Assembly: GCF_001907195.1 (NCBI RefSeq)
Contig: NZ_LVWA01000013.1
Location: 62,001 to 126,000 of the forward strand
Direction of reading: 5' to 3'
Length of the DNA: 64,000 bases
DNA from: Pontibacter flavimaris
Lineage (GTDB): Bacteria; Bacteroidota; Bacteroidia; Cytophagales; Hymenobacteraceae
Both the position numbers and the translations under genes were made by a program. A model generated the notes under the pieces. That model did no database searches. It saw only the letters and a list, made by a program, of their open reading frames with translations, and was not told the DNA's origin. Of the stretch, positions 1 to 8,714 are shown in pieces (position 1 is the stretch's first letter; every line of letters begins with the position of its first letter).

Positions 1-694
1 GCTCGGGGCGGTCGTGGCCCAGCACCAGGCGCGCCTGTTTTCTCGGCTTCACCTTCAGCAGATATGGCTTCAGCTGCGGATAATGAAAAGTGCCGCTGGC
101 GTAAAGTTCGCCCTTCGGGTTGATGCCCAGCATGTCCATGTTCACGTTGAGCAGGATGTTGTGCAGCGGCACCGGTGGCTGCTCCAGAAACGCCTTCGCG
201 CCGGACAAGCCCAGTTCTTCGCCATCGAGGGCGGCAAAAATAATGGTGTGCTTTGGGGGATGCTTCGCAAAATGGGCGGCAGCGGCCAAAAGCGCGCCCA
301 CCCCGGAGGCGTTGTCGTCTGCGCCGTTGTAGATCTTGCCGTTGCGCTGGCCCACGTGGTCGTAGTGCGCCGTTACCACGATCACCTTGTCTGATTTACC
401 CGGCAGGTAGCCCAGCAGGTTGGTGGCCTGCTCTACCTGCGCCCGCCTGTTATTGATCTGGAAATGCTGCTTGTAGCTGTCGTTAAACGGCTTCAGCCCT
501 ATCTCCTCGAAACGCTTCAGGATATACTCCTGCGCCATCAGGTTGCCCTCCGTGCCACTCAAACGCCCCTGCATCGAGTCGGCCGACAGCACTTTAACAT
601 CCCGCAACAGCAAGGCGGCATCAGGTTTACTTTTCTGCGCCAGGCCAAGGATGGGTGTGGCAAGGATAAAAGCGAGGGCAAGGGTCTTTTTCAT
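1..694 (-). CDS. M28-family zinc aminopeptidase, C-terminus cut by the window edge
   Basis: The reverse-strand reading frame starts at the ATG at 694 and runs off the left edge, so about 231 residues are visible. A signal peptide is followed by a predicted exported metallopeptidase domain. Zinc-site motifs of family M28 are present in order: AHYDHVG, then GADDNASG, then DGEELGLSG. These supply the His, the bridging Asp, the catalytic Glu and the next ligand. The protein is therefore probably a secreted or periplasmic aminopeptidase acting on peptides. The last metal-binding His lies beyond the window. The long repeat-filled spacer upstream suggests it is transcribed from its own promoter. Confidence 0.93.
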   Translation of the reverse strand, partial: MKKTLALAFILATPILGLAQKSKPDAALLLRDVKVLSADSMQGRLSGTEGNLMAQEYILKRFEEIGLKPFNDSYKQHFQINNRRAQVEQATNLLGYLPGKSDKVIVVTAHYDHVGQRNGKIYNGADDNASGVGALLAAAAHFAKHPPKHTIIFAALDGEELGLSGAKAFLEQPPVPLHNILLNVNMDMLGINPKGELYASGTFHYPQLKPYLLKVKPRKQARLVLGHDRPE

Positions 695-764
695 GGGAGC
701 TAAAAGCCGAAGATAGGTGATGTGTATGGTTTTGGCAAATTCAGGGATGTCCATAAATAGTGTG

Positions 765-1500
765 TTATCTGCCCCTGCCCTGGTCCCTCTGCTTCACCCC
801 ACCCCAGCCCTCCCCTAAAAACAAGGGAGGGAGCTCTGCAGTACAGAATCCAACCACCCCTGCCCCTCAGAGCTTCGCTCGCTACCATCGAACTCGTGTT
901 CTCAGTAGTCCAAGGAGGGGAGTCTGTAATTACCACTTCCAAAGTATGGGTTTCATAGTTGCTGTTCTCGCGCGGACAGGTCGCGACCTGTCCCTACAAG
1001 TATAAACCCACCCCTAGCCCTTCCGAGGAGGGGAGTTATACTTGCTCCTTTTCCTGTCATCTCGAGCAGCGCGAGAGATCTATCGGGAATTCTAAGGGAT
1101 CTCTCATTTCATTCGAGATGACAGTAAGGCCGTAGCTATCGAACTGATCCCAGTCCTTGGGTTGAGCGCCTTGTGAGATCCGGTGCCACGATAGTGGCAG
1201 CGCCCTGGCGCAGGAGGGAACACAGCGCGATGCGGGAAGACGAGCCCTCCCGGGCTGGAGGGAGCCAAAGCTAGAGGTGCAAAGATAGGTTTGTGGGAAC
1301 TAGAGGATCAGCAGGAGCTAGTAAGTATAGCTTGTCTCAGGTTGCAGGAAGCAGGGGCTAAGAGAGGCACAAGCGGACGCTTGCGCCAGCATCGGGCATA
1401 GCAGAAGCAAGTATGGCTTTTCAAGCCAGCCGAGTTACAGACTCGACATCATAGTAAGGCACAAGCGGACGCTTGCGCCAGAAACTGGAAGTATAAAAGT
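765..1500. repeat. Mosaic intergenic repeat block A
   Basis: No gene is credible here. The block is built of modules that recur at 20.87-21.27 kb and 24.17-24.57 kb. They are: the perfect palindrome GGACAGGTCGCGACCTGTCC at 974-993; an inverted repeat with arms CTGTCATCTCGA (1054-1065) and TCGAGATGACAG (1113-1124); two copies of a short hairpin around CAAGCGGACGCTTG (1367-1389 and 1459-1481); and a GCAAGTATGGCTTTTCAAGC module near 1407-1453. Pyrimidine-rich stretches of the type CACCCCTGCCCCTCC at 795-920 also recur. ORFs here are translations of the repeat. Confidence 0.75.
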
Positions 1501-1556
1501 ATAACCCAAGTATAAACTGCTGCAGCTTTGCATATTGAACAGGTATAAAAACAGAA

Positions 1557-1598
1557 CAGCCCCTGCTACGCCGGCAAAAGCCAGCACAGCAGGAGCTG
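1557..1598 (-). terminator. Rho-independent-like terminator
   Basis: Arms CAGCCCCTGCT and AGCAGGAGCTG pair with one mismatch, with an inner GCCGGC/GCCAGC stem. Read on the reverse strand the hairpin is followed by a T-rich tract, so it would terminate the small gene ending at 1624. Confidence 0.55.
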
Positions 1599-1623
1599 CT
1601 CCCTTCAAACTATTTCTATCTTC

Positions 1624-1836
1624 TTACAGCGACCGCACCCACTCAATCCAGTTGCGCTGGGGGCCAGGCTGCATGTGATGCTCTAAATCTGTCTCAGAAC
1701 GATCGGCTTCCGGGGTATAGGCTTCTTTGTAACCTACCATTTCCCCGCGGTTCACCCATCCCTCCTGGCGCATGTAAAATCTTATGGCACTCGCTTCTAC
1801 AAACAGTTCCTCGGTTCTTAAATCGTTGTAGTTCAT
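1624..1836 (-). CDS. Small conserved-looking hypothetical protein (70 aa)
   Basis: The 70-residue acidic protein has no signal peptide, membrane segment or motif I recognise. The frame is supported by an ATG preceded by a purine-rich GAAGAAG stretch, normal amino-acid composition (many Glu, Arg, Trp) and a terminator just beyond its stop. It stands alone between a repeat-rich spacer and a lipoprotein operon. It could be a small cytosolic protein of unknown role. A spurious ORF is possible but less likely given the terminator. Confidence 0.55.
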   Translation of the reverse strand: MNYNDLRTEELFVEASAIRFYMRQEGWVNRGEMVGYKEAYTPEADRSETDLEHHMQPGPQRNWIEWVRSL

Positions 1837-1965
1837 CTGCTTCTTCAGTTGAAAATTTATACTATGGCTAAAAAAATCTAACAGAAGAAGTATAAAAAGC
1901 GTGCCACTACGATTGCATTCCCTTAAAAGTTACAAACACATCATAATATTTTTAAGAAAACAAAA

Positions 1966-1988
1966 AAGCCAGGTGCTCTACCTGGCTT
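1966..1988 (-). terminator. Terminator of the lipoprotein pair
   Basis: AAGCCAGGT and ACCTGGCTT form a nine-base-pair stem with a five-base loop. On the reverse strand it is followed by a run of T, placing it directly after the stop of the gene at 1993. Confidence 0.85.
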
Positions 1989-1992
1989 CTCC

Positions 1993-2586
1993 TTATCCCT
2001 TTATCTTGATGTAAGAGGGCAGTTCCAGAGGCCCTACCGAGGTTTGAATGGTGGGTTTTATCTGCAGCGTTACCTTGGGGCGGTCGGCGCTGTCCTTGTT
2101 CAGGAGCGTGGCCAGGCGCAGTAGCTTGTTCAGGTCGGGCTGGCTGCTGCCCTCGCTGGTGGCAAAGGTAAGCGGCGAGGTAACGGTGATGGTGTTCAGG
2201 CCGTTGCGCAGCTCCACCGGCTCGCTCACCAGCCCATCCAACGTATGCTGATCATCCACCAGCAGCTGCCACTTCAGCTGCGTTACCGTCATGGTGCGTT
2301 CCTGGCTGCCCTCCGGCAGCTCCACCTTCAGGCCGATGGTGGACACGGCGTTCAGCGAGTTGTCGGAGAAGGCCGTGTACAGGGTGGCGGCATCGCTGAA
2401 CGAGAAATCCTGCGGACGCTTCTTCTTGAGCAGGTCGATGCCGTTGAGCTCCATGCGTTCTATACTTTCCAGGTCATACTTGGCCTCCTTAAAGGCCTCC
2501 ACATCGTTTTTGGTGCTGCACGAAAAGCCGGCTACCAACAGCAGCAGCAACAGTGTATATTTTCCTATCTTTCTCATTATCATCAT
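1993..2586 (-). CDS. LEA14-like (WHy-type) lipoprotein
   Basis: The 197-residue protein begins with a short basic region, a Leu-rich segment and a lipobox ending in FSCS, so it is a predicted lipoprotein. The rest is a beta-rich, acidic domain resembling the LEA type 2 / WHy family seen in many Bacteroidota, with segments such as LNGIDL and ELPSYIKIKG. Function is unknown; structural or stress roles are suggested for the family. It follows the head-GIN gene by five bases, so the two are one operon. Three in-frame ATGs lie within the first four codons (2586 to 2577), so the exact start is uncertain. Confidence 0.75.
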   Translation of the reverse strand: MMIMRKIGKYTLLLLLLVAGFSCSTKNDVEAFKEAKYDLESIERMELNGIDLLKKKRPQDFSFSDAATLYTAFSDNSLNAVSTIGLKVELPEGSQERTMTVTQLKWQLLVDDQHTLDGLVSEPVELRNGLNTITVTSPLTFATSEGSSQPDLNKLLRLATLLNKDSADRPKVTLQIKPTIQTSVGPLELPSYIKIKG

Positions 2587-2591
2587 CTAAT

Positions 2592-3314
2592 TTACTTTCT
2601 GATCACTTTTCCGGAGCCCGAGACGCTGGAGCTGACATCGGGGCTACCACCATAGTATACGCGCCCGCTGCCGCTGATATCGGCCTTCAATTGGTCTTCT
2701 GCCTCCACCTCGGCTCTGCCCGAGCCCGAAACGCTCACTTCAGCGCTGCGGCTGTCCAGGTCATAGCCCAGGTACTTGCCTGAGCCGGAGATGGAGACCT
2801 CCTGCGCATCGGCCACACCTGCAGCACGAATAGTGCCAGAGCCGCTGATACGGGCATCAAGGTTCTCCGTGGCCAGGCGCAGTAGCACATCACCGGAACC
2901 CGACAGGCTGGACTGGAACGAGCGGCTTTTAAACACATCCACCAGCTCCACCGACCCAGACCCTCCCACGCCGGCCTTCTCCAGTTCCGGCACCGTAATG
3001 TATACCTCCACGGTCTCGTGCGAGCCCAGGCAGCGCTCAAACTCGATCTCCCACGTGCCGTCGCCCTGTACCTCGGTGTCCAGCTCGTCCAGGATATTGG
3101 CCTGTCCGCGCACCTCCACGCTTTGCTGGTTTCCCTGCCGGATGTATACTTTGGTGCCGCCGCTTACTTCAACACCGCTGAAGCGGGAGAGTTCCAGTGT
3201 GCGGCGCTCCACATCGCCCTCCCCCTCCAGGCACAGCAGGCCACCGCAGGAAGACAAGGAGATCAACAAAGCCGCGGAGGCCAGCTGCAGCACCGGTTTT
3301 TTCAGGATTTTCAT
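2592..3314 (-). CDS. Head-GIN domain (DUF2807) lipoprotein
   Basis: The 240-residue protein has a lipobox (LSSCG near residue 23). A domain of repeated beta-strands follows, with the recurring tetrad SGSG (ISGSGT, SISGSGK, VSVSGSGR, SVSGSGK) typical of the DUF2807 putative auto-transporter adhesin head-GIN family. Four cysteines are present in the N-terminal half. The family is widespread in Bacteroidota and thought to sit at the cell surface, but no reaction is known. It is the first gene of a two-gene operon with the LEA14-like lipoprotein. Confidence 0.85.
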   Translation of the reverse strand: MKILKKPVLQLASAALLISLSSCGGLLCLEGEGDVERRTLELSRFSGVEVSGGTKVYIRQGNQQSVEVRGQANILDELDTEVQGDGTWEIEFERCLGSHETVEVYITVPELEKAGVGGSGSVELVDVFKSRSFQSSLSGSGDVLLRLATENLDARISGSGTIRAAGVADAQEVSISGSGKYLGYDLDSRSAEVSVSGSGRAEVEAEDQLKADISGSGRVYYGGSPDVSSSVSGSGKVIRK

Positions 3315-3376
3315 AGTTTCAGGGGTTAGCGGAATGATAGTGCTGCAATATATTAAATTCCAAAGTATAAAAGTAT

Positions 3377-3409
3377 AAAGGCCACACCGCGCGTTACGAT
3401 GTGGCCTTT
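3377..3409. terminator. Hairpin terminator between divergently spaced envelope genes
   Basis: AAAGGCCACA pairs with TGTGGCCTTT across a 13-base loop. It lies just beyond the stop of the M48 peptidase gene (reverse strand). Confidence 0.6.
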
Positions 3410-3429
3410 CTGCCGGCGGGTGCGGCGGC

Positions 3430-4344
3430 TTAGGACAGATGCCCTACCTGCTGCCCCTGCCTGTTGACTAGAATACCCCTGTCGGTGATGAAGACAGTTT
3501 GAAGGTAATCGCTCTCGAAGTAATAAGGATAGTCGGGGTTGCCGGTTTTGGCCAGCTTGCCGATTACCCTTGGCCCGTCTTTGGTGAGGTGCACCAGGTG
3601 CAGGCGCGAAGTGAGGTAAAACTGCTCGCGCGGCGCCTGGCTGAACACCACCTTCGAGAGCACCATGCGGCTGCTAAGGGAGGCGGTTTGGGCGGCACGC
3701 TGCTGCTGCGGCTCCTGCTGCGCGATGCGCGGCTGACGGCGCACCGGCTCTATGGCACGCTGGTCGGGCTGCGGGCCGCTTGCGCTGGCCAGCAACTGCT
3801 CGTTGGCACTGCGCCAGCCTTTGCTGATAGCGGCCAAACGGTAACTGCGGCCCGGGTGCGAGCGCGAGTTTTCCTCCTCCGACAGCAGGTTGATGGCTGC
3901 CTGCGCCTCGGCCATACTTGCCCCCATCTTGCGCAGCACAAAACCGGAGAACTCGTCGGCCTCCAGTTCATCGGCCGGGTTGCTGCCGCTGCGGCTCAGG
4001 GTATGGCCGTTCAGGTGGTGCCCGATCTCGTGGGCAAGTATACTCACCCCGGCCCAGTCGGTGTGCACGGCGTTGTTGATGGCATCCAGGAACCGTTCGC
4101 TGTAAAGGATATAGCGCTTGCCGTTGTAGATCACAGCGGCGGCGTTGTCAATATCGGCGGCCTGCAGCTCGAAGCGGGGTTTCAGGCCCACCACGTTGAT
4201 GATCTCCTGCACGATGTCGCGGGTGTCGGTAGGGGTAGCGGTTATGGCGGCAGGGGCAGCCACCGTAGCGGCGGAGGCTGCCTGGCCCAGTACCGGGGCA
4301 AGTAGAAGCCCCAGCGCAAACGCAATCTTTCTGAAGTATGGCAT
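3430..4344 (-). CDS. M48-family zinc metallopeptidase, exported
   Basis: The 304-residue protein starts with a signal peptide (cleavage after AASA near residue 25). It carries the zinc motif HEIGH at residues 105-109 and the third ligand in ELEAD near residue 129, the arrangement of M48 (HtpX/BepA-like) peptidases. The C-terminal part is Gln-rich and then unrelated to the catalytic core. Unlike HtpX there are no clear membrane spans, so it most likely works in the periplasm on misfolded or outer-membrane proteins. It is a single gene with its own terminator. Confidence 0.85.
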   Translation of the reverse strand: MPYFRKIAFALGLLLAPVLGQAASAATVAAPAAITATPTDTRDIVQEIINVVGLKPRFELQAADIDNAAAVIYNGKRYILYSERFLDAINNAVHTDWAGVSILAHEIGHHLNGHTLSRSGSNPADELEADEFSGFVLRKMGASMAEAQAAINLLSEEENSRSHPGRSYRLAAISKGWRSANEQLLASASGPQPDQRAIEPVRRQPRIAQQEPQQQRAAQTASLSSRMVLSKVVFSQAPREQFYLTSRLHLVHLTKDGPRVIGKLAKTGNPDYPYYFESDYLQTVFITDRGILVNRQGQQVGHLS

Positions 4345-4581
4345 TGTAAAGCTCTTATGGATGATGCGGCTATTTTAAAACGTGGGCGCCGCTGCGGGTA
4401 GTATAATAGCAAGTACTTTGCCAGAAATACAATTTCATACTTTGTAACGCATCATTAAACAATGCCTCTTATACTTTTACTCCTATACTTTTAATGTAGA
4501 AAGCGGCCAACAACGCGCCGGCACGGCTTTGACAGGCGGATCCGGAGATGCATTTTTAAGCTTTTTTAGGTAACTTGCTCT

Positions 4582-5013
4582 ATGCCTGCACCCCGTGTTG
4601 TACTTTTCAACGAGCCCGAACTGCTCATCTACATGGTACCAAAACATCAGTTGATGGTGGTGCAGGCGAATGGCGTGGTGCCCTCAGCCACTTACCGCCA
4701 GGGATTGCAAGCCGCGACAGACGCAGCCATTGAAGGGCGGTTGAAGTACTGGCTCATAAATAACCGGGCCGGGGGAATCATCTCACCGGACGACCAGAAC
4801 TGGGCGAATGAAGTGATTGCGCCGCAGCTGGCCTATAAGACTGCCATTGCTAAAATGGCGATTATCGAACCAGAGGATGTACTGAGCCACCTGATACTGG
4901 AGGGCATGATGGACGAGGGAAGAAACATTTTCCCGTTCCAGATGCAGTTCTTTGAGAAAATAGAGGATGCTTATGTGTGGTTCGGGGACTCGGACCTGTC
5001 TTTAGGCTTGTAG
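4582..5013 (+). CDS. STAS/SpoIIAA-like hypothetical protein
   Basis: The 143-residue soluble protein has no signal peptide. Its pattern (a Phe/Glu-rich strand, then ATYRQGLQAA, then LKYWLINNRAGGIIS) resembles the Bacteroidota proteins annotated as STAS/SEC14-like. In these a strand-helix sandwich is recognisable but no ligand is known. The start is the ATG 4582 after an AT-rich leader. A bidirectional terminator follows. The role is unknown. Confidence 0.65.
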   Translation: MPAPRVVLFNEPELLIYMVPKHQLMVVQANGVVPSATYRQGLQAATDAAIEGRLKYWLINNRAGGIISPDDQNWANEVIAPQLAYKTAIAKMAIIEPEDVLSHLILEGMMDEGRNIFPFQMQFFEKIEDAYVWFGDSDLSLGL

Positions 5014-5042
5014 CAGTGTGTATTCTACCCCTTTTCCCACAA

Positions 5043-5076
5043 AAAGGCGGCTCCCGCTGTTGCAGGAGCCGCCTTT
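5043..5076. terminator. Bidirectional terminator
   Basis: A perfect 12-base-pair stem (AAAGGCGGCTCC / GGAGCCGCCTTT) with a ten-base loop separates the convergent genes ending at 5013 and 5104. Confidence 0.9.
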
Positions 5077-5103
5077 GTTATACTTTATAAACCTGTAGGG
5101 TTC

Positions 5104-5649
5104 TTAGTTGATAGGGAAAGCTATGCCTACCTGGATGTCAAGCTGCTCCAGCGGCGTGTTATACTTGATCTGGGCATTGAGGTCAAGCGTTTCGGTGAGA
5201 GGGTATACCATCCCGGCTCCAACGTTAACACCAGCCTTGTTGTTTGATGCGGACTCGGAATCCCTCCACCCGTCGACACCCTCTACCTTTACCTTGGAAA
5301 ACCCAACCGACAAGCCAGCCAGACCATAGAACGATACCTGCTTGGTGCTGGCAAAGTAATAACGACCGTCGATGTCCAAAGCGCTATTGTTTGCTGACAT
5401 TTCTCCGCCAAAGAAATCTGTCTTCGACTTAAAGAAATAGGTAAAGCTCGGCGCAGCGCTGATTTTCTCCGTGAAGAAGTACTCACCGCCGACATAAATG
5501 CCCAAGCCACCTTTTGAGCCTTCCTCATCCAGTGCCGCTTCCGTACCAAAGGCCAGCCCGGCACCCAATTTCATACTTCCCTGCTCCTGGGCAAACGTTG
5601 TTCCTGCAGCCATTACCACTGCCACTAATGCTAGTAAAAATGTTTTCAT
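5104..5649 (-). CDS. Outer-membrane beta-barrel protein (PF13568/OmpX type)
   Basis: The 181-residue protein has a clear signal peptide ending AGTTFAQ. It then shows alternating amphipathic strands with Gly and aromatic girdles (GLGIYVGGEYFF, DIDGRYYFAS) and ends on an aromatic/hydrophobic strand, VGIAFPIN. This is the profile of the small eight-stranded barrels common in Bacteroidota. Function is unknown; such proteins are structural or porin-like. It is monocistronic. Confidence 0.82.
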   Translation of the reverse strand: MKTFLLALVAVVMAAGTTFAQEQGSMKLGAGLAFGTEAALDEEGSKGGLGIYVGGEYFFTEKISAAPSFTYFFKSKTDFFGGEMSANNSALDIDGRYYFASTKQVSFYGLAGLSVGFSKVKVEGVDGWRDSESASNNKAGVNVGAGMVYPLTETLDLNAQIKYNTPLEQLDIQVGIAFPIN

Positions 5650-5945
5650 AGACTATGAATTTAAAGTTTTTAATGATTTACGGTGCAAAAATAGAAGTTA
5701 TATATACTTTCCAAAATATAATACCATAACTATATAAATGAAATTATTGCAGATCGATTATGTAGTCTACTTCCAGCTCCCTAAATCAAGTCACTTTTCT
5801 TCTATAGCAGCCATAAAGTACAAGATCATTTACCCTGCACTGCAACTGTTGATGTAAACGATGCCTACCTATCAGTGCAAAAAAACAGCGGTTCCGCTGG
5901 TGCAGGAGCCGCCGTTAAAGTATAAGTATTATTTACTATTATCCA

Positions 5946-6062
5946 AAGTTGCGATTAACCCATCCCTACCACTCTGGAGAGGGGAGTTTCGCAAAAGAGT
6001 AGGTAATTCCTCTCTTCGGAAGGGCAGGTTTATACTTGCACTGCATTAGTAAATCGCAACTT
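5946..6062. repeat. Inverted-repeat-bounded intergenic element
   Basis: AAGTTGCGATT at 5946-5956 is the exact reverse complement of AATCGCAACTT at 6052-6062. The interior has the CCATCCC...GGAGAGGGGAG type of sequence also found in the larger mosaic repeat blocks, and a YATACTT motif. The rest of the spacer from 5650 to 5945 is AT-rich with no feature I can name. Confidence 0.55.
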
Positions 6063-6073
6063 GAGTTATTAAT

Positions 6074-6111
6074 ACAAAAGCCCCTGCTAAAGTATAGCAG
6101 GGGCTTTTTGT
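6074..6111. terminator. Terminator of tex
   Basis: ACAAAAGCCCCTGCTA pairs with TAGCAGGGGCTTTTTGT. The strong GC stem with flanking A and T runs makes it usable in both directions; tex ends just beyond it. Confidence 0.9.
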
Positions 6112-6132
6112 ATTATACTTATACTTTCCAGC

Positions 6133-8385
6133 TTATTTAAATCTACCCTTTAGCTGGGCCAGTTTCGCCTGAAAGTCGTTCATCGGCTCTTCCTCGCGCT
6201 TGCTGCCGCTTTTGCCACGTCCGCCTCCGGCTGGTTTTGGAGCCGCTGGGTCGCCCTTCATACTCAGCGAGATGCGTTTGCGGCTTACATCCACCTCCAG
6301 CACGGTCACTTCCACCTTCTGCCCTACCTTCACCACCTCGTTCGGGTTGCTCACAAAGCGGTCAGACAAATGGCTCACGTGCACGAGGCCGTCCTGGTGC
6401 ACGCCCAGGTCCACGAACGCACCGAAGGCCGCTACGTTTGTCACGATGCCCGGCAGCTTCATGCCGGCGCGCAGGTCCTTGATCTCGTTCACGCCCTCGG
6501 TAAAACTGAATGCCTCAAACGTCTGGCGCGGGTCGCGGCCCGGCTTGGCCAACTCGCTCACGATGTCCTGCAGCGTGGGCAAACCTACTTTTTCGGTCAC
6601 GTAGTTTTTCAGGTTGATCTTCTTGCGCAGCTCGTCGCTTTTCATCAAATCCTGCACCGTTACGCCCAGGTCTTTCGCCATCTGCTCCACGATCGGGTAG
6701 CTTTCCGGGTGCACCGCCGAGGCATCCAACGGGTTTTTAGCATCGCGGATGCGCAGGAATCCTGCCGCCTGCTCAAAAGCCTTATCGCCTAAGCGGGCAA
6801 CTTTCTTCAGCTCGGTTCTGGTCTTGAAAGGACCGTTCTGGTTTCTATACTCTACTATGTTCTGTGCCAGGGCAGGTCCGAGGCCGGAAACGTAGGTCAG
6901 CAATTGCTTGCTGGCCGTGTTTACCTCCACCCCCACCGCGTTCACGCAGCTCATCACCACATCGTCCAAAGAGTGCTTCAGGGCCGACTGGTCCACGTCG
7001 TGCTGATACTGGCCCACGCCGATGCTTTTCGGGTCTATCTTTACCAGTTCGGCCAGCGGGTCCATCAGGCGGCGGCCAATGGAAACGGCACCGCGAACGG
7101 TCACGTCCTGGTCCGGGAACTCCTCGCGGGCCACGTCTGATGCGGAGTAAATGGAGGCACCACTTTCGTTCACCATCACCACCTGCACAGAGGCCGGCAG
7201 TTTCAGGCTCTTGATGAATGCTTCTGTCTCGCGGCTGGCGGTACCGTTGCCAATGGCAATGGCCTCCACCTCGAAGCGCGTGACCATGTAGCGCACCGCC
7301 TGCGCGGCTTCCTGCTCCTTGTGCTGGCCCGTATGCGGAAAAATGGCTTCGTTGTGCAGCAGTTTGCCCTGTTTGTCGAGCACTACCGACTTCACGCCGG
7401 TCCGGAAGCCCGGGTCAAGTGCTAGTACAGTTTTCTGCCCCAGCGGCGAGGAAAGCAGCAGCTGGCGCAGGTTGTCGGCAAACACACGGATGGCTTCTTC
7501 ATCGGCCCGCTTCTTCGAACTCAGGCGCACCTCGGTTTCCATGCTTAGCTTGAGCAGGCGCTTGTAGCAATCTCTGGTAGCTAGTTTTACCTGCTCGGAG
7601 GCAGCGTTATGGCCCTGCACAAACATGTTTTCCAGCTTTGCCAAAGCGGCTTCGTCGTCGGGCTGGGCGCTCAGCATCAGCACCATCTCCGTTTCGCCGC
7701 GGCGCATGGCTAATATTCTATGCGAAGGCGCTTTCTCGATCGGCTCCTCCCACTCAAAGTAGTCCTTGAACTTCTGTCCTTCCTCTTCCTTGCCCATCAT
7801 CACGCGGCTTTTGAACACGCCCTGCTTCTCGAAAAGCTGGCGCATGGCGGCCCGTGCCTCGGCGTTTTCGTTCATCCACTCAGCCATGATGTCGCGGGCA
7901 CCGGCCAGGGCCTCGTTCACATCCTTCACCTCTTTCTCTTCCGAGATAAAACTGGCGGCTTCAGCTTCTACATCGAAGCTCTCCTGGGCAAACAAACGCG
8001 CTGCCAGTGGCTCCAACCCTTTCTCGCGGGCGATGGTGGCCTTGGTGCGGCGCTTCGGCTTGTAAGGCAGGTAAATATCCTCCAGCACGGCCATGGTCTC
8101 GGCCGCCAGGATCTGCGCCTCCAGCTCCGGCGTCAGCTTCTCCTGGTCGCGGATAGATTTAAGTATACTTTCGCGGCGCTTGTCGAGCTCGCGCAGCTGC
8201 TCCATCCGGTCGCGGATGGCGGCGATCTGTACTTCGTCGAGCGAGCCGGTGGCCTCTTTGCGGTATCGGGAGATAAACGGAACGGTCGCCCCTTCGTCCA
8301 GCAAGGTTGCCGTAGCCTCTACCTGCTTGATGGTGATAGAAAGCTCTGAGGCAATCTTTAGTAAGTGTTCTAAATTAGGTTCCAT
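6133..8385 (-). CDS. tex: Tex-family RNA-binding transcription accessory protein
   Basis: At 750 residues it is the usual length for Tex. In order there are the helical Tex N-terminal domain, a YqgF/RuvX-like fold around the LALDPGFRTGVKSV segment (about residues 320-460), helix-hairpin-helix repeats (ISGLGPALAQNI, VARLGDKAF), and a C-terminal S1 RNA-binding domain (about 640-710; VTNVAAFGAFVDLGVHQDG). A basic, Gly-rich tail follows. Tex acts in the cytoplasm in transcription and transcript turnover. The gene is monocistronic, reverse strand, with a strong terminator. Start ATG at 8385. Confidence 0.96.
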   Translation of the reverse strand: MEPNLEHLLKIASELSITIKQVEATATLLDEGATVPFISRYRKEATGSLDEVQIAAIRDRMEQLRELDKRRESILKSIRDQEKLTPELEAQILAAETMAVLEDIYLPYKPKRRTKATIAREKGLEPLAARLFAQESFDVEAEAASFISEEKEVKDVNEALAGARDIMAEWMNENAEARAAMRQLFEKQGVFKSRVMMGKEEEGQKFKDYFEWEEPIEKAPSHRILAMRRGETEMVLMLSAQPDDEAALAKLENMFVQGHNAASEQVKLATRDCYKRLLKLSMETEVRLSSKKRADEEAIRVFADNLRQLLLSSPLGQKTVLALDPGFRTGVKSVVLDKQGKLLHNEAIFPHTGQHKEQEAAQAVRYMVTRFEVEAIAIGNGTASRETEAFIKSLKLPASVQVVMVNESGASIYSASDVAREEFPDQDVTVRGAVSIGRRLMDPLAELVKIDPKSIGVGQYQHDVDQSALKHSLDDVVMSCVNAVGVEVNTASKQLLTYVSGLGPALAQNIVEYRNQNGPFKTRTELKKVARLGDKAFEQAAGFLRIRDAKNPLDASAVHPESYPIVEQMAKDLGVTVQDLMKSDELRKKINLKNYVTEKVGLPTLQDIVSELAKPGRDPRQTFEAFSFTEGVNEIKDLRAGMKLPGIVTNVAAFGAFVDLGVHQDGLVHVSHLSDRFVSNPNEVVKVGQKVEVTVLEVDVSRKRISLSMKGDPAAPKPAGGGRGKSGSKREEEPMNDFQAKLAQLKGRFK

Positions 8386-8670
8386 ATATTGATATAAGAC
8401 AATAATCTGGTTTGATAAGCGGCAAGTAGGGCGGGAAAGTATAACTCCTGATCTGAAAGGCCTTTGCTCCTTCCCCTCCTGCCTTCCTAGCCCTTGCCCT
8501 GCTTTAAAGTATAAACCAAGGCTTACGAAACGTCAAAATTAAACCTTATTGCCAAACCTGGAAACTTTATCTGCTGAAATGACTGGGATGGAAAGTATAA
8601 AAACGGCTGGTCTGGCCGGGATGAGCGAACGGCAATAGTGCATTTTCCCCTACCCTCCCTGTATTTTTGT
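8386..8670. other. Non-coding spacer between tex and mscS-like gene
   Basis: Divergent promoter region. It contains several AAGTATA motifs and T/C-rich tracts; no gene, repeat module or RNA structure is evident apart from the promoter element listed next. Confidence 0.5.
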
Positions 8671-8678
8671 TACCTTTG
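8671..8678 (+). promoter_or_regulatory. Bacteroidota -7 promoter element
   Basis: TACCTTTG matches the TAnnTTTG consensus of the Bacteroidota housekeeping sigma factor and sits 37 bases before the ATG at 8715. No convincing -33 TTTG is at the right distance, so the call is tentative. Confidence 0.4.
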
Positions 8679-8714
8679 CACGGCAATCCTTCTTCCAACC
8701 TCTTACAACCTGAC

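Noticed and set aside
14-456. Forward-strand ORFs over the first 450 bases
   Set aside because: They are antisense shadows of the M28 peptidase, which has intact catalytic motifs on the reverse strand.
700-1005. ORFs in repeat block A, including one reading TDSPPW and GRGGWI
   Set aside because: Near-identical peptides come from block C; these are translations of the repeat, with no start signals or domain.
974-1481. CRISPR array in the repeat blocks
   Set aside because: The repeats are palindromic modules of unlike length without regular spacers, and no cas gene is present.
5861-6049. 62-codon ORF before the tex terminator
   Set aside because: It translates the inverted-repeat element and low-complexity sequence.
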